Of a stretch of DNA of 64,000 nt, positions 8,094 through 17,640 are shown one piece after another; the stretch's first letter is position 1, and each line of letters starts with the position of its first letter. The notes beneath the pieces are model-generated. The model was not told the DNA's origin and searched no databases. It worked only from the letters and a program-made list of their open reading frames with translations. This DNA is from CATQHP01 sp965214915. GTDB lineage: Bacteria; Acidobacteriota; Terriglobia; Bryobacterales; UBA6623. Location of the stretch: the NCBI GenBank assembly GCA_965214915.1, contig CBDCCP010000001.1:1612001-1676000 (forward strand), in the 5' to 3' direction. The position numbers and the translations under genes were made by a program.

Positions 8094-9095
8094 CTAGCTG
8101 AGATGGATCTGCCGCATTTTCACGCCGGCTTCCGCCAGCAGGGCGCGGGCGACTTCGTTCAGCGGATAATCCAGGTTGTAAACCACCTCTACGATTCCGG
8201 CGTTGATGACGATCTTCGTACAGATCAAGCAGGGCGAAAACGTGGTGTAGAGCGTGGCTTCCCTCACGCTGATGCCGTGATACGCGGCCTGCACGATGGC
8301 GTTCTCTTCCGCGTGGGAGCAGAGGCAGTCGCCCAGGGCGGTCCCGCTGTCCGCGAAGGAATTGCAGCGCGGGCAGCCGCCTTCATTGCAGTTCTTCACG
8401 CCGCGCGGCGTGCCGTTGTACCCGGTTGAGATGATCCGCCTGTCTTTGACGATAACCGCCGCAACCTTGCGCTTCATGCAGTTCGAGCGCAGCGCGGCGA
8501 TCCTTGCGATCTGCATGAAGTACTCGTCCCAGCCGGGGCGCTTCGCATGCATCAGCCAACCGCCGACGATCCTGTCGATGTTCGCCGTCAACTCCTCGAT
8601 CGAGCCGGCGTTCACGATCGTTTCGTCCGCCTTGCGCCAAGTCGCGCGCAATTGCTGATGCGCCGCGCCGCCGCCTTCCATCTCGCGTTCTTCCTGCTCG
8701 ACGAATTCCTCAAACGAAGCGGGGGCCCGCTCGCCGCCGCGGGCGCAAACGCGTGCGAACCGCACTGCGCGCGGCGCCTCGAGATGAAGCAGCCGGAACG
8801 CCCCCGTCTCGCGCAGGGAATCCACCTCGTACGGATTGCGGATCGAGTCGATCGCATAGTGCCGGTCGGGCCGCAGCTTGCGCTTGATGCGCTCGGCCAG
8901 CACGGCCGGGCCGAATTCGGCGCGCAGGCGGTTGCCCTGCGCAATCAGATTCTCCCGATTCGGCTCCAGTTTCAAACGGGCCAGCTCTTCGCGGATTTCG
9001 TCCGAAAGCGAATGGAATTCGAACCCCTTTTTGCGCAGGTGATCCGCGCCGACCGTCTTGCCCGACCCGTTCGCGCCCGTCAGTCCAATGATCAT
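8094..9095 (-). CDS. P-loop kinase-like domain fused to dCMP deaminase
   Basis: The chosen ATG at 9095 has GGGAG about 11 nt upstream; a TTG six codons further up (9113) is possible. The N-terminal half (about 1-185) starts with a Walker A, GLTGANGSGKT, and resembles dephospho-CoA/nucleoside kinases (ending SIRNPYEVDSLR and NAGSIEEL). The C-terminal half is a zinc-dependent deoxycytidylate deaminase: KVAAVIVKDRRIISTGYNGTP, a cysteine-rich loop NCNEGGCPRC, then CSHAEENA and FSPCLICTK with the catalytic His-Ala-Glu and PCxxC. It should convert dCMP to dUMP for thymidylate synthesis. As I recall, yeast Dcd1 has a comparable P-loop N-terminus. The role of the kinase half is unknown; it could sense nucleotides or phosphorylate deoxycytidine. 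Confidence 0.88.
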   Translation of the reverse strand: MIIGLTGANGSGKTVGADHLRKKGFEFHSLSDEIREELARLKLEPNRENLIAQGNRLRAEFGPAVLAERIKRKLRPDRHYAIDSIRNPYEVDSLRETGAFRLLHLEAPRAVRFARVCARGGERAPASFEEFVEQEEREMEGGGAAHQQLRATWRKADETIVNAGSIEELTANIDRIVGGWLMHAKRPGWDEYFMQIARIAALRSNCMKRKVAAVIVKDRRIISTGYNGTPRGVKNCNEGGCPRCNSFADSGTALGDCLCSHAEENAIVQAAYHGISVREATLYTTFSPCLICTKIVINAGIVEVVYNLDYPLNEVARALLAEAGVKMRQIHLS

Positions 9096-9385
9096 GTGCA
9101 GCCGATCTCCCAATGGTATGCCAACGGCGAGCCGACGCCCGGCCGCGGGAAGCCCGGCGCCGGCCGGCGAAACACAATTTTAGACGCCGCCTCAAAAAAC
9201 GCGGGAAATGAACTTCGAGTCATGCTAGTTTGTGATTAGCCGCTTATCGTGGCGTTTGCACATCGCGATACAGGCTTTACACGGCCACGTTCGGCCCGAC
9301 CCTCGCCGGTCAGGCCGTTATTCCGCCAAGCAGCGCACCGCAAGCAAGAGAATCCCAAGATGGATCGACCCCGCCGTAGAGTTTC

Positions 9386-11443
<2,058 letters not shown>

Positions 11444-11451
11444 CGCTTGCA

Positions 11452-11475
11452 AGCATTTCCCAATAGAGAAATGCT
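11452..11475. terminator. Hairpin between convergent hppA and DUF3604 genes
   Basis: AGCATTTC (11452-11459) pairs perfectly with GAAATGCT (11468-11475) around an 8-nt loop, starting 9 nt after the hppA stop. No long T-run follows, so it is a weak candidate terminator for the pump gene. Confidence 0.4.
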
Positions 11476-11578
11476 CTGTTCAGCGTACTGAGCCAAACGA
11501 GCACAACTGCCGCTCGTCACGGGCAGCATCGAGCGGCCTACACGCCATCTGCCGCCTTGTTCGAACTTCTCCTATATG

Positions 11579-14188
11579 TCAGCGCCTGTCTTCGCCTCCC
11601 ACCCAGATGGGGGACGACCAGGCGCGGGCGCCGTTGAGTTGATCGGCGCGCACATAGTAGTAGTCGCCCGGCTGCGCCTCGTCCCGGTCGACGTATTCGA
11701 GCTCATATTCCAGCGGCTGCTCGCCGCCTATCAATTGAAAGCTGACCGCGTCCTTATCCTTTCCGATCGAGGCGTCGATGGCGGCGTAACCTCCGCTCAA
11801 TCGGTTCAGCGTGAATTCCAGAGTTTGGGCCGGGAGTTTCCGCGTCGGTCTTACGGGCACGGGCGACTTGCCCCACTCCTGAGACGGTTCGAGCTCGATC
11901 GCGATCCTGGTCGACGGAGTCGCGCCTTCGAGCTCGAGCAGGAGGTTGTCCGCCCGCCCGCGGGTCCCGGTTGAGAAGGCGACCTTGCCGGAGTCGTTCG
12001 GATCGGTTTTCGCCCATTCCTTATGGCGGTTGTCGAACATTTGGCGCATGCCCGCGAGCTTGGCTCCGCTGACGGTCAGGGTCCCGCTCCACGTGCGGTA
12101 GCCGCGGGGATTGTCGCGGAAGTACGGCTGGGAAGCGGACTCGAAACCAACCAGCAGTCGGGTTTTGCCGCCGAGATCGGCAGGCGCGGCGCGTTTCGTG
12201 TAAACCGTGCGCCCGTTCTTGACGACGTGCAGAGCGGTAATGGGAGCCGTGCCGATGGCGCGCGCCCGCAGGCGGCGGTCGCCGGCAAACGGCGCGCGGC
12301 GGCCCATGCCGACTCCGTTCATCTCCAGATCGAGGATGATGCGCTGCGCGTTGGTGACCGCGTAGCCGCGGCGCTGCTTCAAGCCTTCGAAAATGGCGTC
12401 GGCGGTTTTTTCGCGCGCCAGGACTCCCGCCAATCCGCCGAACTGGCTCAGCGACGAAGCCGGCTGGCGGCTCGACGTGGAGCTGTATCCGGGGCGCGAG
12501 CGGTGGTCGTCGGACGCCGCCAGAAAGCCGACACGGTAACCCCGGCGGAGATAGTAGTTTCCGAACCACTCGAAAGTGCCGTGCATCGACATGATTTCGA
12601 TCATGCTCTCCATGTCCGGGTCGTTCTGGCGCCAGTCGCCGGCCTGATGAGCATGCGGGATGATGACGACGTCATTGGTGTCGTAGCGCTCGCGCAAGCC
12701 CTGATAGAGCTTGCTCAACGACGGCGCGATCTGCGAGCCGACCCGCTCGCGGCGCTGGGGCGTGCGGAAGAAGACGTTGTGATGGCCGCCCCATTGGCGG
12801 CGGACGGTCCACTCGTACCCCAGGAAAGCAACGAACTTGCCGGGTTCGGAGTAACGCACGACGGCGCGGCGCATGGCTTCCCACTCGGCGTCGGTGAGCC
12901 AGATACCGTGCTCGGAGAGTCCCGAGAAATCGAGTCGGGCGTCGTCGCGGGCGAAAGTGTAGGAGCGGTCGAGAGAACCCTGCCCCTCGGCCATGCCGGT
13001 GTGCGTGTGCGTCTCGCCCCAGTAGAGCCGATAGGGCGGATTCTTGCGCACCCAGACGGGGTTGCTGAGCGCCTCGATCTTGCCGTCGGCCGCGGCCACC
13101 TTGAAGCGGTAAACGCCCTCCTGTTCGATCTCGATGTCTTCGACGATGCGAATCGCCGGGCCGCCGGCGTCGAGGCTGCGGAAATGCTTGCCGTTGAGCG
13201 TGACCTCGGCGGCGGGCATGCGGCCGGAAGCGCGGTTGTAAACGAAATCTTCCCAGCGAATGGAAAGGGCGAAGGGCTCGCCGGGCTCGACGATCGACGG
13301 AGCGACCGCGCTGACGCCCTCGGCCTCGCCCCCGACGATGCTGTAGGACGGCCATTCGGGCGTCAGAAAGCGGCCTCCGCCGTCGTGGTCGATGTAGATC
13401 GGCAGCATGGCCTGATCGGTGGCGAACGTCTGTTGCCGCCAGCCTTCGCCGCCGCCGGAGCGGTCGCCGTAAACGATGGTCACGGTGTCGCCGGCGCGCA
13501 GCGTCCCTTGCTCGACGAGGAAGGTGGGCATGGGCGCCGGGGCGCGGAACCCGCCGTGCATTCCGCCCAGCGGCACGGTGGTCTTGCCCAGCTTGACGCC
13601 GGGGTTCGAGGTCGCCGCGGAGAGGTAGTTGTCCCCCGCGGGATCGTCGAATTGCAAGCGTCCGCCGTCGGCCTGGAGCTGGCGGGCGACGAGGATTCTC
13701 GCTCCCGGCTCGAGGGGCTTCTCGCCGACCGTGTAAATCTGCTCGATGGTTTGATAAGAGCCGACCCGAACGGTATCGGCGGTCTTGAGCGCGGCCTTGC
13801 CCAGGGCTCGCGGCTGCTCGTCCTTGACGCTGAACTCGTAGATGTAATCGTCGAGAGAACGCATGGCGCCGGCCGGCGGCGGTTCGCCGCCGCGCTTCCA
13901 GTCGCCCAAGGCGCGCGCAGCGGAGGCGACCGCGAGCGTGGCGTTGACCGGGACCGGGCCGCCCGTCAGCGAATAGGCGTTGATCCACTGCCAAAGCGTG
14001 TCGAAGCGCGGCTCGACGTTGGCCGTCGAAGTCGGGTTGGCGCGCGCATCCCGCTTCAGCGTTTCGACGGCTTCGCGCAACTCGGGCGAAAGATAGTCGC
14101 CGCTGTTGCCCCGTTGAGCGCTTCCCTGCGAAATCCAAAGGGCGGCGCCGGCCGCCGCGGCAAGTGCTGCAAGTAACAAACGTTTCAT
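11579..14188 (-). CDS. Exported DUF3604 protein (PHP-like putative metallohydrolase)
   Basis: The 869 aa protein has a signal peptide (KRLLLAALAAAAGAALW, cleavage near GSAQ). The central part carries YWGETHTHTGMAEG near residue 388 and DFSGLSEHG shortly after. This His/Asp/Glu set resembles a PHP-type metal site and is the hallmark of DUF3604 (relatives annotated CehA/McbA family). HNVFF, IPHAHQAGDW and SDDHRSRPG supply further potential metal ligands. The N-terminal third looks like beta-rich domains. The reaction is unknown. It is large but normal for the family and stands alone on its strand, divergent (66 nt) from the VWA gene. Confidence 0.85.
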   Translation of the reverse strand: MKRLLLAALAAAAGAALWISQGSAQRGNSGDYLSPELREAVETLKRDARANPTSTANVEPRFDTLWQWINAYSLTGGPVPVNATLAVASAARALGDWKRGGEPPPAGAMRSLDDYIYEFSVKDEQPRALGKAALKTADTVRVGSYQTIEQIYTVGEKPLEPGARILVARQLQADGGRLQFDDPAGDNYLSAATSNPGVKLGKTTVPLGGMHGGFRAPAPMPTFLVEQGTLRAGDTVTIVYGDRSGGGEGWRQQTFATDQAMLPIYIDHDGGGRFLTPEWPSYSIVGGEAEGVSAVAPSIVEPGEPFALSIRWEDFVYNRASGRMPAAEVTLNGKHFRSLDAGGPAIRIVEDIEIEQEGVYRFKVAAADGKIEALSNPVWVRKNPPYRLYWGETHTHTGMAEGQGSLDRSYTFARDDARLDFSGLSEHGIWLTDAEWEAMRRAVVRYSEPGKFVAFLGYEWTVRRQWGGHHNVFFRTPQRRERVGSQIAPSLSKLYQGLRERYDTNDVVIIPHAHQAGDWRQNDPDMESMIEIMSMHGTFEWFGNYYLRRGYRVGFLAASDDHRSRPGYSSTSSRQPASSLSQFGGLAGVLAREKTADAIFEGLKQRRGYAVTNAQRIILDLEMNGVGMGRRAPFAGDRRLRARAIGTAPITALHVVKNGRTVYTKRAAPADLGGKTRLLVGFESASQPYFRDNPRGYRTWSGTLTVSGAKLAGMRQMFDNRHKEWAKTDPNDSGKVAFSTGTRGRADNLLLELEGATPSTRIAIELEPSQEWGKSPVPVRPTRKLPAQTLEFTLNRLSGGYAAIDASIGKDKDAVSFQLIGGEQPLEYELEYVDRDEAQPGDYYYVRADQLNGARAWSSPIWVGGEDRR

Positions 14189-14254
14189 AGGAAATTGGAA
14201 ATATTGTACCCGGAGATTGACGCGGCGGGGCGCCGGTGAGATACTTTAAGCGCC

Positions 14255-15343
14255 ATGTATATGCGAATCGCAGCGGGATTCTTGCTGGCGGCCGTGATGG
14301 CTGCCGGGCAGACGCCGGACGGCGGGCAGACGCCCGGCCCAGCGGAAGAAGACCCCGGCCTGATCATCTCTGTCGAATCGAATCTCGTGGTCGTGCCTTT
14401 GCATGTGTACCGCAAAAACAACTCCGTCGGCGGGCTCGACGCCGATGCTTTCGAATTGCGCGAAGACGGCGTGGCGCAAAATATCGCTTTCGTCGAAGGC
14501 CCCGCCGGTCCAGGCGAAGACCCCAACAAAGGCCGCACGGTGCCCACCGAGATCATCTTGCTGGTCGACGTCAGCCACAGCGTGATGAAACCCGGATTGC
14601 TCGACATCCACACGATCCGCAGCGCCATGCTCGACGGACTGCGGGAAGACGTCTCGATTTCGCTCTATGGCTTCGCCTGCAACTTGAAACGCTTCAGCGG
14701 GCCGACGCGCGACCCCGCCAAGTTGCAGCGCGCGCTCGAAGCCGCTTACGCCGCCGAGGCGGGCTGCAGCCGCGTTTACGAGGCGATCATGCAAACGGTG
14801 CGCGACGCGGCCAACCGCGGCGGCAACGTATCGCGCATGATGGTTGTTTTCTCCGACGGATTCAGCACCACCAACCTCAGCACGGACTTGGTCGTGCAAT
14901 CTGCGAACGCTTTCGGCATCCCTATCTATCCCGTGGTGTTGGGCCACGGGCAAATTGTCAAGCGGGCGTTTCAAGGGGGTTCGGCGCATCGGCAAAGCAG
15001 CCCGAATACGGGCGCCCCGTGGCAGTTGCGGGAGCCGTCGAGGAACAATCCCAATGCGGGCAATCAGAGGCAATCGCAGGCCCGCGAGCAGGAATCGCGT
15101 CAAAGAGAATTCGCCGACATCGGCCTGCGGACCGGCGGGCGCAGCTATGACCTGAGCGTCATCAACAACATGGTCATCCACAAAATTCTGACGTCGCTCG
15201 CTACGCTGGCGCAGACCGAGTACGTTGTCGGCTACTACCCGAGCAGCGTGGACGAACCGCTCACCGCTCATCAGGTGGAAGTCAACCTTACAAACCGGAG
15301 AATCGGCAAGCTGTACGGCGGCCGGCGCCTGATCGTTCACTGA
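14255..15343 (+). CDS. Exported VWA-domain protein, acidobacterial type
   Basis: This 362 aa protein begins with a signal peptide (RIAAGFLLAAVMAAGQTP). A short beta segment (IISVESNLVVVPLHVYR, then FELREDGVAQNIAFVE) precedes the von Willebrand A domain. Its MIDAS is D105-V-S107-H-S109 (LLVDVSHS), with SRMMVVFSDG as the later Asp of the fold. The layout matches proteins known as 'VWFA-related, Acidobacterial', which occur in many copies in that phylum and whose function is unknown, presumably extracytoplasmic adhesion or protein assembly. The C-terminus is Gln/Asn/Arg-rich and then folds again (YVVGYYPSSVDEPL). This gene is the main taxonomic clue of the window. Confidence 0.88.
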   Translation: MYMRIAAGFLLAAVMAAGQTPDGGQTPGPAEEDPGLIISVESNLVVVPLHVYRKNNSVGGLDADAFELREDGVAQNIAFVEGPAGPGEDPNKGRTVPTEIILLVDVSHSVMKPGLLDIHTIRSAMLDGLREDVSISLYGFACNLKRFSGPTRDPAKLQRALEAAYAAEAGCSRVYEAIMQTVRDAANRGGNVSRMMVVFSDGFSTTNLSTDLVVQSANAFGIPIYPVVLGHGQIVKRAFQGGSAHRQSSPNTGAPWQLREPSRNNPNAGNQRQSQAREQESRQREFADIGLRTGGRSYDLSVINNMVIHKILTSLATLAQTEYVVGYYPSSVDEPLTAHQVEVNLTNRRIGKLYGGRRLIVH

Positions 15344-15372
15344 CGCCGAGCGAGAGTTCACGCCCGCGCCGT

Positions 15373-15378
15373 TATACT
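15373..15378 (+). promoter_or_regulatory. TATACT -10 box before the DUF1080 gene
   Basis: TATACT lies 25 nt before the ATG at 15403 and is followed by a purine-rich leader (ATAGAGAAAATAGAGATAG) that contains a plausible ribosome-binding site. No convincing -35 is seen. Confidence 0.45.
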
Positions 15379-15402
15379 CGCATAGAGAAAATAGAGATAG
15401 AG

Positions 15403-16278
15403 ATGCGGTTGCGCTGTTTCATCCTCGTTCTAACCCTCGTTTTATCGACCGCGGTTCCGGCGGCCGCGCAGGAGCCCGCCGAGCAGGCGCAAGACCGCGA
15501 AGAGTGGAGCCAACTCTTTAACGGCAAGAATCTCGACGGCTGGATCCCCAAGATCAGGGGCTACGCGGCGGGGGACAACTTCGGCAATACTTTCCGTGTC
15601 CGCAACGGCGCCATACAGACCGGCTACGAAGCGTACGACGGGCCTTTCAACAATCGTTTCGGACATATTTTCTACGAGAAGCCCTTTTCCTACTACATCC
15701 TCGCGGTCGAGTACCGGTTCATCGGCGAGCAGGCGCAGGACGGCCCGCGCTGGGCGGTGCGCAACAGCGGCGTCATGCTGCACTCGCCGCCCCCCGAAAG
15801 CATGGGCCAAGACCAGACCTTTCCGATTTCGATCGAGGTTCAGCTACTGGGCGGAACGGGGGAAGGCGAGCGGACGACGGCGAACTTGTGTACGCCCGGC
15901 ACGCACGTCGTGTTCGACGGACGGCTGGAGACCCGGCACTGCACGAAGTCGCAATCGAAAACCTACCACGGCGAGCAGTGGGTGCGGGCCGAGGTGATGG
16001 TTTTGGGCAGCGCGGTCATCCGGCACATGATCGCAGGCGAGACGGTTCTCGAATACGAGCTGCCCCAAGTCGGCGGCGGCAATGTAGAGGGGCATAACCC
16101 GGGAGCCGTCCAGGACGGCGAGTTGCTCGACGGCGGATACATCTCGCTGCAGAGCGAAAGTCATCCGGTGGAGTTCCGCAAAGTCGAGTTGTTGAACCTG
16201 GCGGGCTGCATGGACCCCGGCGCGGCGAACTACAAGAGTTATTACGTCAAGTCAGAGCCCGCGGCGTGCCGTTACTGA
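15403..16278 (+). CDS. Exported DUF1080 protein (putative glycoside-active, 3-keto-disaccharide hydrolase family)
   Basis: The 291 aa protein has a signal peptide (RCFILVLTLVLSTAVPAAAQ). WSQLFNGKNLDGWIPK is the diagnostic start of DUF1080, a concanavalin-like beta-sandwich. FRVRNGAIQTGY, NSGVMLHSP and SIEVQLLGG follow in the usual order. Some members hydrolyse 3-keto-glycosides, which would pair well with Gfo/Idh/MocA sugar dehydrogenases such as those at 40-44 kb. The C-terminal tail (GCMDPGAANYKSYYV, two Cys) resembles a small Ca-binding or TSP-like module. The substrate is not evident. Confidence 0.85.
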   Translation: MRLRCFILVLTLVLSTAVPAAAQEPAEQAQDREEWSQLFNGKNLDGWIPKIRGYAAGDNFGNTFRVRNGAIQTGYEAYDGPFNNRFGHIFYEKPFSYYILAVEYRFIGEQAQDGPRWAVRNSGVMLHSPPPESMGQDQTFPISIEVQLLGGTGEGERTTANLCTPGTHVVFDGRLETRHCTKSQSKTYHGEQWVRAEVMVLGSAVIRHMIAGETVLEYELPQVGGGNVEGHNPGAVQDGELLDGGYISLQSESHPVEFRKVELLNLAGCMDPGAANYKSYYVKSEPAACRY

Positions 16279-16329
16279 AAGCCGCCACTGAAAATCGACA
16301 ACCGAAAACGGCCGGGCCGCCGCTGTGTC

Positions 16330-17373
16330 TCACTGTGTCCAGTCGGCAACGAAGATGTTGAACTCGTAGCGGGACTTGGCGTTGCGGTCGGAGCTGAAGA
16401 CCAGTTGCCTGCCGTCGGGAGAAAACTCGGCGAACGAGGTGAAGCCGCCGAAATCGGTCACTTGGCGCAGGTTAGAGCCGTCGAGGTCGATCAGGAACAG
16501 GTCGAACTCGCGGCTGTCGCAGTCGTTTTTGTTCGACGAGAAGACGATGCTCTTGCCGTCGGGCGTGAACTGCGGGGCGAAGCTGGCGCAGCCGAAGTCG
16601 GTAATTCGCTTCGCGCCGCCGCCGTCGGCATTGCCGATGAAAAGCTCCATTTTCATCGGCGCGGTCAGATTGTCGGCCAGCAACTCGGCATAGCGGGCGG
16701 AGGCTTCGCCTTCCGCCGGGTGGTTGGCCCGCCAGACCAGCTTCGCGCCGTCGGGCGAGTAGAACGCCCCGCCGTCGTAACCGAATGAGGAAGTAAGCTG
16801 CTTCTTCCCTGAGCCATCGGGGTTCATCGACCACAATTCGAGGTCGCCCGAAGACTTCGAGGTGTAAACGATTTTGCCGGTCCTCCAATTGACGGTGGCT
16901 TCGGCGTCGTAGCCCGCGGCGTCGGTCAGGCGTCTGGGGGAGGCGCCCCGCTCGTCCGTCAGGAAGATGTCGTAGCCGGCGTGGACGGGCCAGACGTAGC
17001 CTTTGCTGCGGTCCGGGCGCGGCGGGCAGGCATCGCCGGCCAAGTGCGTCGAAGCGTAAACGATGCTCTTGTTGTCGCTCAGAAAGTAGCCGCAGGTCGT
17101 CACGCCCTTGCCGGTCGAGACGCGCCGCAAGTCGGAGCCGTCGGCGTTCATGACATAAATCTGGTCGCACCCGGCGTCGTCGCGGGTGGACTGGAACACC
17201 AGCTTCCTGCCGTCAGGCGACCAGTAAGCCTCGGCATTCTGTCCGCCGAAGGTCAGTTGGCGGATGTTCGCGAGGAAGGCGCGGCTCCCGGCGGGCGCTT
17301 GGGGAGACTCGGCAGGGCGCCCGCAGGCCGAAAACCATAGCGCGGCGGCGAGGGAAATGAAAAAAAATTGCAT
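16330..17373 (-). CDS. TolB-like PD40 beta-propeller lipoprotein
   Basis: The 347 aa protein starts MQFFFISLAAALWFSACG, a lipoprotein signal with a Cys at 17. The rest is built of WD40-like (PD40) blades, each with a SPDG or TPDG turn: YWSPDGRKLVF, FTPDGKSIVFSS and FSPDGRQLVFSSD are the clearest, about six in all. Such propellers are found in TolB and in periplasmic scaffold proteins and have no catalytic motif. It converges with the DUF1080 gene and has an AT-rich region at its 5' side. Partner unknown. Confidence 0.85.
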   Translation of the reverse strand: MQFFFISLAAALWFSACGRPAESPQAPAGSRAFLANIRQLTFGGQNAEAYWSPDGRKLVFQSTRDDAGCDQIYVMNADGSDLRRVSTGKGVTTCGYFLSDNKSIVYASTHLAGDACPPRPDRSKGYVWPVHAGYDIFLTDERGASPRRLTDAAGYDAEATVNWRTGKIVYTSKSSGDLELWSMNPDGSGKKQLTSSFGYDGGAFYSPDGAKLVWRANHPAEGEASARYAELLADNLTAPMKMELFIGNADGGGAKRITDFGCASFAPQFTPDGKSIVFSSNKNDCDSREFDLFLIDLDGSNLRQVTDFGGFTSFAEFSPDGRQLVFSSDRNAKSRYEFNIFVADWTQ

Positions 17374-17404
17374 GAAGCTTGCTCCGAGATACTATGTTAA
17401 CCGA

Positions 17405-17444
17405 TTGACAATAAACGACATATGTGGATATGGGCATCCATATC
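17405..17444 (+). promoter_or_regulatory. AT-rich promoter/operator-like segment between PD40 gene and smc
   Basis: TTGACA at 17405-17410 is a perfect -35 box, with ATATGG 17 nt downstream as a possible -10. An inverted repeat, GATATGG (17427-17433) and CCATATC (17438-17444) around GCAT, overlaps it like an operator. The surrounding 17390-17480 is notably AT-rich for this genome. It could drive smc (TTG at 17641, a leader of about 200 nt) or control the divergent PD40 gene. Confidence 0.4.
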
Positions 17445-17640
17445 TAGTATTTTCTTGAGGATATGCCACAAAATCTTGTTGCAAAGTTCCACTTGCTTGG
17501 GTTAATCTGACGATGACGCTACGCCTGCGGATGGGGCGCTGATCGCGGTGCAACGCCCGATTGAAAGTCCTTCTCAGCCCAACCCGCGCCCCATCTCCGG
17601 GCGTTCGGCGCATCACCGGGACTGTGCGGGGTAGAGCTCG

